A stretch of 62,072 bases of DNA. Origin: Chitinophagaceae bacterium. Lineage in GTDB: Bacteria > Bacteroidota > Bacteroidia > Chitinophagales > Chitinophagaceae. The DNA lies in contig CANJQU010000015.1 of NCBI GenBank assembly GCA_947476485.1, positions 1 to 62,072 of the forward strand. The letters run 5' to 3'. Below are positions 43,662 to 52,129 of this stretch, piece by piece (within the stretch, counting starts at the first letter, position 1; every line of letters begins with the position of its first letter). The notes under the pieces are model-generated. The model ran no database searches. It was not told the DNA's origin and saw only the letters and a program-made list of their open reading frames with translations. The position numbers and the translations under genes were made by a program.

Positions 43662-45503
43662 ATGTGTGGCATAGCTGGTTATATAGGTAATAGCAAGGAG
43701 GAAGGCCTGAAGTTTGCCAACAGAGCAAGTAAGCTTCTGCTGCATCGCGGGCCTGATGACAGCGGCATATATAATGACGAGCAGGTAACACTGCTTCACC
43801 GTCGTTTGTCAATACTTGAACTATCTGCTCTTGGGCACCAACCTATGGAGTCATCGTGCGGGAGGTATAGTATGGTATTTAATGGCGAGATATACAATCA
43901 CCTTTACCTTCGTAAGAGATTTTTGCCAGACTATCACTTCAAAGGACATTCGGACACCGAGACGATCATTGAGCTATTCAGACTGCAACAGGAGCAGATG
44001 CTGAAGGAAATGGTGGGCATGTGGGCGCTGCTGATATGGGACAAGCAGCAAAAAAAGCTATTTGTGAGCAGGGACCGGTACGGACAGAAACCAATCTATG
44101 TGCGAAGGATAAACGGCACATGGTCGCTTGCCAGTGAAGTGAAGCCACTTATAGGTGAAAATGAGCAGCCTGCCGCTGACCCTACTGAACTGGCGGAATA
44201 CCTGGCGCTAGGCAACTACGGCCACCTGGGCGCACACACTTTTTATAAAGATATACGGCACTTTCCACAAGGTGCCTATGCATGGATGAGCGCTGCTGAT
44301 GAGCAAATAGATAGCAAGAATTACTGGGAGCTCCCAAACATACCGGCAAAAGACAAAGTACCGTTTGATAAGAAAGCTCAAAAAGAACTTCACGACCGGA
44401 TGGTGGAGGGTGTGTTGTCGCAAACACTAGCGGATGTGCCAATAGGCATCACATTATCAGGCGGCATAGATTCGTCTATCATAGCAGGTATACTTTCTAC
44501 ATACTATGATAAGGAGATACACATATTTACCGCGCAGTCGCCAAATACTAAGTATGATGAGACTAAGTATGTAGATGCGGTGATCAATAAATTCGGCAAG
44601 AGTAATTTTATTGTCCATAACAAGAACCTGCACGAGCTTTCTATCAAGAAAGACCTTGGAACATACATTGGGATACAGGAGGAGCCATTTGGCGATCCAT
44701 CTATCATGGGGCACGGCTTCCTGATGAATATGGCGGCTGAGGCCGGGATAAAAGTGGTGTTGAACGGACAAGGCGCGGATGAGTTGTTCTTCGGATATAA
44801 CAATATGGCACAAGCGATATTGCTGCAACAGTTCAAGTCAATGCAGTTTGGAAAGTTTTATGAGAATCTGAATGCGATGAAGCTGGGCAAAAAGTATTTC
44901 CTGCGCACCTTGCTAAAGTCACTGGCGCCCGGAACAGAAACAAAACTCAGGACGAGATCACGCATACAACGCAGAGGAATAATATCCGCAGACTTACTGA
45001 AAAACGTTGACGACAGTCTCATTGAGCAATACCAGTACGACAACATCTACGATGTCTGGCGCGAGTCTATCTATAGCGTACACCTACCCCACCTGGTTCA
45101 CTATGATGACCGCAATGGCATGGCATGCAGCATAGAGGGGCGTATGCCTTTTCTTGATCATCGCATTGCCGAATATGTAGCGACTATCAGACCGGAGGAT
45201 TTTCTGAAGCATGGTATGAGGAAATACATACTCCGCGAATCCTGCAAACAATACCTGCCGGAACTGGTGTATAACCGCACCGATAAAATAGGTTTTTACA
45301 CCCCGCTGATCGATGCGCTGACAAGAGACCAGGAATGGGTGAAGTCGCAGATACAAAAGAGACACTTGCTTACAGATGGTCATCAACAGATGTTGTTTGA
45401 TAAACTTGCAGGTAAGACGCTGACAGTGCCTGAGGCTACACAGTTGTGGCGCAGCCTTTCGGCGAATGTGTGGATGGATGAGTTTAATACCCCAAACCCC
45501 TAA
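43662..45503 (+). CDS. asnB: Asparagine synthetase (glutamine-hydrolysing)
   Basis: The protein has 613 residues. The nucleophile Cys2 is exposed after Met removal (MCGIAGYIG). The glutaminase domain runs to about 200 with RGPDDSG and NGEIYNH. The synthetase domain has the PP-loop SGGIDSS (266-272) and late GRMPFLDHRIAEY and REACKQYLPE-like (here RESCKQYLPE) elements. It makes Asn, or an amidated sugar-nucleotide or peptide if it belongs to a glycan locus, as in many such clusters. It is the second gene of the pair with the glycosyltransferase. Repeat sequence CCCCAAACCCCTAAAGGGG follows at the stop. Confidence 0.93.
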   Translation: MCGIAGYIGNSKEEGLKFANRASKLLLHRGPDDSGIYNDEQVTLLHRRLSILELSALGHQPMESSCGRYSMVFNGEIYNHLYLRKRFLPDYHFKGHSDTETIIELFRLQQEQMLKEMVGMWALLIWDKQQKKLFVSRDRYGQKPIYVRRINGTWSLASEVKPLIGENEQPAADPTELAEYLALGNYGHLGAHTFYKDIRHFPQGAYAWMSAADEQIDSKNYWELPNIPAKDKVPFDKKAQKELHDRMVEGVLSQTLADVPIGITLSGGIDSSIIAGILSTYYDKEIHIFTAQSPNTKYDETKYVDAVINKFGKSNFIVHNKNLHELSIKKDLGTYIGIQEEPFGDPSIMGHGFLMNMAAEAGIKVVLNGQGADELFFGYNNMAQAILLQQFKSMQFGKFYENLNAMKLGKKYFLRTLLKSLAPGTETKLRTRSRIQRRGIISADLLKNVDDSLIEQYQYDNIYDVWRESIYSVHLPHLVHYDDRNGMACSIEGRMPFLDHRIAEYVATIRPEDFLKHGMRKYILRESCKQYLPELVYNRTDKIGFYTPLIDALTRDQEWVKSQIQKRHLLTDGHQQMLFDKLAGKTLTVPEATQLWRSLSANVWMDEFNTPNP

Positions 45504-45510
45504 AGGGGCT
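45489..45510. repeat. CCCCAAACCCCTAAAGGGG repeat unit
   Basis: This short, partly self-complementary element (CCCCTAAAGGGG) overlaps the asnB stop. Related sequence recurs at both ends of the element at 51259-51388. Confidence 0.55.
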
Positions 45511-45580
45511 TCACTTGAGAATATACTTTGAACTTCCTCGGCTAACTCAGCATTGTATTAGTTCGATGGGTTTTTAGAAT

Positions 45581-46861
45581 TCATCTCAAATATATCTTCC
45601 CCTCCTTCATCACAAAATTCATGTGACTGAGGACGGTAATATCCTGTAGCGGGTTTCCGGATACGGCAATGATGTCTGCTATTTTGCCTGTTTCGACCGA
45701 GCCTCTTTCGTTCGTTATCCCCAGCAGCTCTGCGGCGTTTACAGTCGCACATTTGATGGCTTCCATCGCAGGCATTCCCACTTCGGTCATGAAGCGGAAT
45801 TCAAGGGCATTCATGCCATGGGGATACACACCTGCATCTGTGCCGAAGGCTACCTTGACGCCAGCCTTATATGCCTTCGCAAATGTTTTCTGAATTGTAG
45901 GCCCCACTACCGCAGCCTTAGCTGCAACGACCGGAATAAAGTATCCGGGCACTTTGGAAGAATCGCCAACGGACCTACCTGCAGTAAGCGTGGGCACATA
46001 CCACACATTGTGCTTCTTCATCAGCTCCATGCCTTCATCGTCCATAAATGTACCGTGCTCTATGGAATTGACACCGCCAAGTATAGCTCGCCTGATACCC
46101 TCTGCACCATGTGCATGGCAGGCAACAGCCATACCGTAATCTTTAGCCGTTTCGGTAATTGCTTTTATCTCCTCTATACTGAATTCAGCTCCTGAACCTT
46201 CTGTGCTGAGATCGAGCACACCGCCGGTGGATGCAATCTTAATAAGGTTAGCCCCGGACTTGAACTGGTAGCGCACAGCCTTGATACATTCATCCCTGCC
46301 ATTAGCTACGCCTTCCTCGGGGCCCGGCGTCTTGCGCATGGCATCGTCCCGAAGACCGACAGACGGGTCCATGTGACCGCCTGTTGCTGATATGGCTCTT
46401 CCTGCTGTAAGAATATTTGGCCCTATAGTGATACCACGATTGACAGCGTTGCGTAATGATACATTAACACCACTGCCGCCCAGGTCCCTCACTGTTGTAA
46501 ACCCAGCGAGCAATGTCCTTTTAGCATAGACCGCGGACATAAAAGCGATATCCGCATCCCTCTCGCGAAAGGCATCACCAAAAGCCGTCTTACTAAATTG
46601 GAATTCGAGGTGTACATGGCAATCAATAAAGCCGGGCATCACTGTTTTGTCCTTCAGGTCGATGATACTATCCGTTGACTTACCGCTTGAGTAGCCGTCC
46701 CTGATCTCAATGATCTTCTTACCCTCAACCACTATTGTTACCGTTTTCCGTTCCTTGTCAGAAATGCCATCAATGAGTCTACCGCACTGTATATAGGTCT
46801 TTTGCGCTATGGCGGAACCTGCTATCAGGATCACAAATAGCATAGTAAGCAGTTGTTTCAT
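45581..46861 (-). CDS. Secreted metal-dependent amidohydrolase
   Basis: The protein has 426 residues. Signal peptide: MKQLLTMLFVILIAGSAIAQ. The amidohydrolase TIM barrel is shown by the first metal motif DCHVHLEF (H-x-H), VAFGTDAGVYPHG (final metal-ligand Asp), and the mid-barrel GANLIKIASTGG strand with a possible carbamylated Lys. Then come CHAHGAEGIRRAI and SIEHGTFMDD. The closing Gly-rich composite domain is AELLGITNERGSVETGKIADII. The sequence resembles the imidazolonepropionase-like/Xaa-Pro dipeptidase group found in Bacteroidota periplasm. The substrate is unknown. It is monocistronic. Confidence 0.85.
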   Translation of the reverse strand: MKQLLTMLFVILIAGSAIAQKTYIQCGRLIDGISDKERKTVTIVVEGKKIIEIRDGYSSGKSTDSIIDLKDKTVMPGFIDCHVHLEFQFSKTAFGDAFRERDADIAFMSAVYAKRTLLAGFTTVRDLGGSGVNVSLRNAVNRGITIGPNILTAGRAISATGGHMDPSVGLRDDAMRKTPGPEEGVANGRDECIKAVRYQFKSGANLIKIASTGGVLDLSTEGSGAEFSIEEIKAITETAKDYGMAVACHAHGAEGIRRAILGGVNSIEHGTFMDDEGMELMKKHNVWYVPTLTAGRSVGDSSKVPGYFIPVVAAKAAVVGPTIQKTFAKAYKAGVKVAFGTDAGVYPHGMNALEFRFMTEVGMPAMEAIKCATVNAAELLGITNERGSVETGKIADIIAVSGNPLQDITVLSHMNFVMKEGKIYLR

Positions 46862-47049
46862 ACATTAAGTTTTGGTGCAACAGTCGTAAAGATAGAATCA
46901 ATTATCGCAGAAAAAAGCAAATTTATGATACACCACCCCACCTATGTCCGGCAATTCTACTAATCCGGAATTGCTTATTAACCTACTGACTTTGTTGATA
47001 CTGTAATTCTGCAGATGTGCGGAAAGAAGTTCATCGATGGAGCAATCCG

Positions 47050-47724
47050 TTACTTGATTTTCCGAGTATCAATATATTCGAACTTAAGCGCGTTCGAATC
47101 ATGGAAGATGCGGGGAATATCTATGACCACATTGTTCCCTATCTCAAACGATTTTTCAACGATCAACTTATCTATGTTGATATACTGACCAGGGATCATT
47201 TTACTGGCATTCATAAATAATGCCAATGGTATACGCACTTTTTTGAGGCTGTAGTTATTCTTTTTGTTGCGGGGATACAGCTCGGCATTAAAATAAACGA
47301 GATTCCTGTTTTCATCCATGTTCCCGATGTATGATGGCCCAAAGCCAATGCACTGGTCGAAAGAGTTGTATTTGAGCGAGAAATAGATGGTTACAGAATC
47401 TTTGGGGTAAGTAACCAGTTTGAGCAGGTATAGCTTCTGATAATATCCTTTGAAGTTTTTGTAATGGAGAATGTTGTTGTCGTTGCGCGAATTCACTTCA
47501 GAATAGTCGATCACATAATAGCCCTCATACGGCTTCTCCTCAAATGTGGTTTCGTAGGTAATAACAGAATCAACGTGCAGATTTTTATTCAGGATAGCAG
47601 GCAGTGACTGATAGAATGAAGCATTTGTAAAATTATCTGTGCTGAAAGCGACATGCCGGGGCGAGCAGCCATAAAAAATGCCTGTCACAACTACTGCTAT
47701 CAATATTCTACTTAATGTTGACAT
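47050..47724 (-). CDS. Lipoprotein, possible immunity-like partner
   Basis: The start is set at 47724 (MSTLSRILIAVVVTGIFYGC), with the lipobox at Cys20; the first 34 codons of the longer frame are discarded. The protein has 224 residues. The mature part is beta-rich with Tyr/Asn/Lys-rich strands (YPKDSVTIYFSLKYNS, KVRIPLALFMNASKM). The ATG lies inside the end of the upstream gene (overlap 17 bp), so the two are coupled. I do not recognise the family. If the upstream protein is a secreted toxin, this lipoprotein would be a natural immunity protein, but that is inference from position only. Confidence 0.55.
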   Translation of the reverse strand: MSTLSRILIAVVVTGIFYGCSPRHVAFSTDNFTNASFYQSLPAILNKNLHVDSVITYETTFEEKPYEGYYVIDYSEVNSRNDNNILHYKNFKGYYQKLYLLKLVTYPKDSVTIYFSLKYNSFDQCIGFGPSYIGNMDENRNLVYFNAELYPRNKKNNYSLKKVRIPLALFMNASKMIPGQYINIDKLIVEKSFEIGNNVVIDIPRIFHDSNALKFEYIDTRKIK

Positions 47725-48688
47725 TGGTAAAGTTGTTGTAAGTGCCTCCAATAAAAAAATGCTGATTATCGTTGTTAGGATGCAGTGAAAAACCACCCTT
47801 AATATGAATGATGTCCTGCAAACCAAAGTATAACTCCTTTTTCCTACGAGCAGATACGTCTTTCAATGAACCCATAGCGCCGACATCAATTCCATACCCC
47901 CTCATCAAATACACCTTCAGGTTGTACATAGAAGTATTATAGTTCGTTGGTTTAGGACCATGTGTGTCTTCGTCATACTGCAGGTTGTAATTAGGGATAT
48001 AGATACCCAGCATATTGCACGCCTCGAACAGCAGCGGACTATAGCCGGTAAACTGGTCGAAGCTGAACTCCACGCTGTTATAGGCCAGGTTATAATCTTT
48101 CTTATTGTGCACAAATACAGCGAAGCCACCCGTCCAATACCTGTCCAGGTTGTCTGCTATCGGTATCCTGTAAAAGGGTGCGCCACCGTCATTGTAATAG
48201 TTGAGTGTGAACTGTGGAAAGGACAATGAAATAGAGCCGTTCACCTGGTTACGTTTATGATTGTTGAGTACAAAATTACTCGTGAGCAAAAAGGCATAAT
48301 CCTTGTTGAGCATTACATTATAGTATGAGGCGTTATCGAGCGTACGGAACAGTTTGAAGTAGGGAAGATCACCGAGGCCGGCACCGAAGGAAAGGGAATT
48401 TACAAAATCGATCTGGAGGTCTGCAATAAGCGGGTTGAGATTAGCGCCTATAGACTTTGTGTAGAACGATAATGACGGTCCATAGTTAAGGATCAGGTGA
48501 TCTTTGTACACGCCATTTGCAGAGAAGCCGCAAAACAATTTCAGACCCGGAAAGGCTGTGCTGCCCCTGCTATAGTTGAGTGTATAGTTGCAGCCAAAAT
48601 TAAAATTACCGTGATACACCCACCCCTGCTGGGCCTGGGTCGTGCTTACCCTGCAAAAAAATAAAAGAAACAGGATGAGGCGCTTCAT
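47708..48688 (-). CDS. Secreted protein, possibly polymorphic-toxin-23-like
   Basis: The protein has 326 residues, with a signal peptide (about 1-19, ends TTQAQ). It is rich in Tyr, Asn and Gly with short strands: NFNFGCNYTLNYS, NYYNDGGAPFYRIPIADNLDRYWTGG and FSFDQFTGYSP. The 'ND..PF......D..DRYRTG' type segment is what I remember from small Bacteroidota proteins annotated as polymorphic toxin type 23. I cannot verify it here. A plain outer-membrane beta-barrel protein is the main alternative. It is coupled to the lipoprotein gene that follows. Confidence 0.5.
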   Translation of the reverse strand: MKRLILFLLFFCRVSTTQAQQGWVYHGNFNFGCNYTLNYSRGSTAFPGLKLFCGFSANGVYKDHLILNYGPSLSFYTKSIGANLNPLIADLQIDFVNSLSFGAGLGDLPYFKLFRTLDNASYYNVMLNKDYAFLLTSNFVLNNHKRNQVNGSISLSFPQFTLNYYNDGGAPFYRIPIADNLDRYWTGGFAVFVHNKKDYNLAYNSVEFSFDQFTGYSPLLFEACNMLGIYIPNYNLQYDEDTHGPKPTNYNTSMYNLKVYLMRGYGIDVGAMGSLKDVSARRKKELYFGLQDIIHIKGGFSLHPNNDNQHFFIGGTYNNFTNVNIK

Positions 48689-48848
48689 CAGAAGAGTTTA
48701 TTTATCAATGTTGCTAAAAATACTGATTTTCCCTATTACAACCCTCGGGACCAACGCATTTATTTGGTTGGCACAAAAGCACCAACTGTGCTACGGCTAT
48801 TAGAAATATACGAATTTGCTTAACTTACTTCCCAATAACTGAAGACAT

Positions 48849-51245
48849 ATGTATAGATCCTTCCTGCTACTGGCCCTGATGATGCCGGTATTATGCTTTG
48901 CACAACGAACACAAACAGTGCGCGGCCGCGTAGTGGACAAAGAATCAAAATCGCCACTGCCCGGTGTGATCGTAGCGATCACCGATATGCCAACCCGGGT
49001 GGGCGGCGCTACCGATAACTTCGGCGAATTCATAATTAATGAAGTGACCCTGGGCAAACATACGATAACCATGAGCTACATGGGCTTCGCTACCGTTACG
49101 CTTTCAGACATATTGGTGACCTCCGGCAAGGAGACTGTGCTGGAGATCGAAATGGAGGAATCTGTAACAACGATGAGCGAGGTAACCGTTTTGCATAAAC
49201 GGGAACATATCAATGATATGGCAGTGGTAAGCACACGAACATTTGACGTACAGGAAACAGAGCGTTATGCAGGCAGCCGATCGGACCCGGCGCGTATGGC
49301 GTCTAACTTTGCCGGCACACAGGGTGGCGATGATTCAAGAAATGATATAGTAATACGCGGCAATAGTCCCCAAGGTGTGTTATGGCGTATGGAAGGTATA
49401 GACATACCCAACCCGAACCATTTCTCTATTCCCGGCACATCGGGCGGCCCTGTGAGCATGCTCAACAGCCATACACTTGCAAACAGCGACTTCTTTATGG
49501 GAGCTTTCCCGGCCGAGTATGGCGATGCGGTTGCAGGTGTGTTTGATGTAAAACTGCGCAACGGCAACAACGACAAGTATGAATTTACCGGCCAGCTAGG
49601 GCTGCTGGGCACCGAGATAATGGCAGAAGGGCCGATCGCCCAGGACATTGGCTCATCGTTCCTTATCGCATACCGCTACTCTACCCTGAAGTTATTCCAG
49701 GGCCTGAATATCAAGCTGGGCACGACATCCATTCCTAATTACCAGGACCTTACCTTCAAACTAAACTTCCCGGTAAGCAGAAAATCTACGGTTACTATCT
49801 TCGGCATAGGTGGCACCAGCAATGTGGATCTTGTGGTGAGCGATCTGAAAGAAGCGACACCACAGCTATACGGCGAATCTGACCGTAACCAGTATTTTAC
49901 TTCTAATACCGGTGTCGTAGGCGCTTCATTTGCACATACCATTAACCAGGATGCGTACACCAAGTTTACCCTGGCTGAAACCGGGAGCGATGTTTATGCA
50001 CACCACGATTATGTCTTCCGCGATTCAAGCTTTGGTGTCGTGTATCCTTTAAAACCGATACTAGGGTATAATTTTAAGACGACAACTACAGTTGCGCACT
50101 GGTTCATGAATAAGAAATTATCATCGAGGCAATCTATGAAATTTGGCATCATCAACAAACTGTATAATGTGAATTTCACCGACAGCAGCAGACAGTACCC
50201 CCCGACCCGGCAAACGTGGCAGAACCGGGAGAATTATCATGGCATGACCGACCTGGCACAGGCATATATCCAGTTCAAGTATCATCCCCTGGCATCGACG
50301 ACGATCACCGCCGGTATCCACGCACAATACCTGACCCATAACAAGGCAAAATCCATAGAGCCAAGGGTTGGATTGAAAATAGTGCTTAGCGACCATGATG
50401 CAGCGACTTTTGGTTATGGCCTGCACAGCGAAATGCTGCCGCTATACCAGTACTTTGCGCATGACAGCACGAGTGCTGCTGTTATGCCAAACTACAACAC
50501 CGGCTTTATCCGCAGCCATCACGCGGTGCTGGGGTACAACCGGACGCTTTCGGACCACATAAGCCTCCATGCGGAGACCTATTTCCAGTACCTGTTCAAC
50601 GTGCCGATAGAAACAAGAATGGGCTCGTCTTATTCCGCACTGGACCAGGGTACCGGGTATTCGCGCAACTTCCCCGGCCAATTGCAGAATAAAGGAACCG
50701 GTTATAACTACGGGCTTGAGCTGACACTCGAAAAAACATTCAGCCGCGGATATTATGTGCTGCTAACTGGTTCAGTTTATGACTCTAAGGCCAAGGGAAA
50801 TGACGGAGTATTCCGCAATACAGATTATAACACGCACTACTCCATGAATGCATTAGGCGGTTACGAGAAGAAGCTGGGCAGGTACAACACGCTGATCACC
50901 GGGGTAAAGGCTACGATGATAGGCGGGCGGCTTTACTCACCGGTAGACACCGGTGCATCCAACTACTATGGCGATGCCGTGGTGGTAGACAGCCAGCGGA
51001 ATTCGCTGCATTTCAACCCATACTTCCGCGCTGATGTAAAACTGGGGATGCGCATTAACGGAAGAAGATTAACTCACGAAATAGGGATCGACCTGGTAAA
51101 CGTATTCAACACAAAAAACATACTGAATGTAACTTACAGCTACGGCCGGAACCTGCAAACAGCAGGTAAAGATCCATTCTATTATACTTACCAATTAGGG
51201 TTCCTGCCGATATTCTATTACCGGTTGGATTTTGGGGTGAAGTAA
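48849..51245 (+). CDS. TonB-dependent outer-membrane receptor
   Basis: The protein has 798 residues. A signal peptide (about 1-18) is followed by a carboxypeptidase-regulatory-like domain (about 22-105: VRGRVVDKESKSPLPGVIVAITDMP, GEFIINEVTLGKHTITMSYMGF) typical of Bacteroidota receptors. A plug domain follows (about 130-230, with DIVIRGNSPQGVLWRMEGIDIPNP). The rest is a 22-strand-type barrel of alternating strands, ending in YQLGFLPIFYYRLDFGVK, a terminal aromatic pattern. It imports an unknown ligand with energy from TonB. No SusD partner is adjacent, so it is more like a siderophore, metal or small-molecule receptor. Confidence 0.9.
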   Translation: MYRSFLLLALMMPVLCFAQRTQTVRGRVVDKESKSPLPGVIVAITDMPTRVGGATDNFGEFIINEVTLGKHTITMSYMGFATVTLSDILVTSGKETVLEIEMEESVTTMSEVTVLHKREHINDMAVVSTRTFDVQETERYAGSRSDPARMASNFAGTQGGDDSRNDIVIRGNSPQGVLWRMEGIDIPNPNHFSIPGTSGGPVSMLNSHTLANSDFFMGAFPAEYGDAVAGVFDVKLRNGNNDKYEFTGQLGLLGTEIMAEGPIAQDIGSSFLIAYRYSTLKLFQGLNIKLGTTSIPNYQDLTFKLNFPVSRKSTVTIFGIGGTSNVDLVVSDLKEATPQLYGESDRNQYFTSNTGVVGASFAHTINQDAYTKFTLAETGSDVYAHHDYVFRDSSFGVVYPLKPILGYNFKTTTTVAHWFMNKKLSSRQSMKFGIINKLYNVNFTDSSRQYPPTRQTWQNRENYHGMTDLAQAYIQFKYHPLASTTITAGIHAQYLTHNKAKSIEPRVGLKIVLSDHDAATFGYGLHSEMLPLYQYFAHDSTSAAVMPNYNTGFIRSHHAVLGYNRTLSDHISLHAETYFQYLFNVPIETRMGSSYSALDQGTGYSRNFPGQLQNKGTGYNYGLELTLEKTFSRGYYVLLTGSVYDSKAKGNDGVFRNTDYNTHYSMNALGGYEKKLGRYNTLITGVKATMIGGRLYSPVDTGASNYYGDAVVVDSQRNSLHFNPYFRADVKLGMRINGRRLTHEIGIDLVNVFNTKNILNVTYSYGRNLQTAGKDPFYYTYQLGFLPIFYYRLDFGVK

Positions 51246-51258
51246 CCCCCAAGCCTCT

Positions 51259-51388
51259 AACCCCCAAACCCACTGAAGGTGGCTTTGCTGGTGCATATAG
51301 CTTCTACAGCATATTTCACTTCAAGTTCCTTTAGGGAAATGAAATTCAGTAAATTTGTGGAAGAAGACCCTTTAGGGGTTTGGGGGTT
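51259..51388. repeat. MITE-like element with inverted ends
   Basis: AACCCCCAAACCC (51259-51271) and GGGTTTGGGGGTT (51376-51388) are perfect 13-bp inverted ends of a 130-bp segment, with AAGGGT-type continuations inside. The core is non-coding. It is located between the TonB receptor and PAP2-like genes. Related CCCCAAACCCC sequence lies at 45489. Confidence 0.5.
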
Positions 51389-51400
51389 GTTTTGGGTGGC

Positions 51401-52108
51401 TTATCGCATGTAAACGTATGCGGCGAGTTGCACCAGTATCCCAATGATATAGCCCAGCCAGACATCTCCACGTTGGTGAGCGCCAAGTATGAGGCGGGCA
51501 GAACCAATAAGGCCGGCAAGAATGATGGCTACAAAAAGTGGTATCGCCATATTTACATGGCCATTTAACATAAGCACAAGTATAATGCCGATCATTGCAC
51601 CGGCGGCGGCGGTATGCAAGCTTATCTTTGTAAAGATGTTGACCATAAAGAGTGCAATAATTCCCCAAAAGTTGCCGAGCAGCAACACCTTGTAAATTAG
51701 CGGCGGAACGGGCCCGGGATTAGGATTTAACTGGGTGGCAATACCCATACTATTAAATGTGTGTGTCGCCCAAAAATAAAATATCATCGTCGCCATCAGT
51801 GGTATAGTGCGCTCCCTGGCAGTAGGCATACTGAAGCTGCTGATAAAATCAAGCTTCTTCATCAACAGTATGCTGAACAAAGGAAAGAATAAGGTAGTAT
51901 ATCCGATAGTAATAAACCAACGAATAACCATTTGTGGCGGCGTACCAACAAAATCTGAGGGAGATAACTTGTACAAAACAATGGCCATGGCCAGCGAAAA
52001 AAACACCGGGTGGCAGACATACGATATTACATTGGCCAGCACCAGCATATATTTAGGCTGGCGTGAACCCGGCTTTTCTTCCAGTGACAACGGCTTTTGG
52101 TCTTCCAC
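51401..52108 (-). CDS. PAP2-like integral membrane protein
   Basis: The protein has 235 residues and six predicted transmembrane segments. The C-terminal half has degenerate PAP2 phosphatase motifs: ARERTIPL (KX6RP-like), SLHTAAAGAM (in place of PSGH) and SARLILGAHQRGDVWLGY (SRX5HX3D-like). The loss of the PSGH Ser/Gly/His context is notable, so catalytic activity is uncertain. A lipid-phosphate phosphatase ancestry is likely. It follows metH on the same strand after 21 bp and may be co-transcribed with it. Confidence 0.72.
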   Translation of the reverse strand: MEDQKPLSLEEKPGSRQPKYMLVLANVISYVCHPVFFSLAMAIVLYKLSPSDFVGTPPQMVIRWFITIGYTTLFFPLFSILLMKKLDFISSFSMPTARERTIPLMATMIFYFWATHTFNSMGIATQLNPNPGPVPPLIYKVLLLGNFWGIIALFMVNIFTKISLHTAAAGAMIGIILVLMLNGHVNMAIPLFVAIILAGLIGSARLILGAHQRGDVWLGYIIGILVQLAAYVYMR

Positions 52109-52129
52109 TTTTATCTATTCAAGGTTTAC

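Noticed and set aside
46951-46974. GCAATTC...GAATTGC hairpin between the amidohydrolase and the lipoprotein gene
   Set aside because: It has no T-run on either strand and is weak; not called a terminator.
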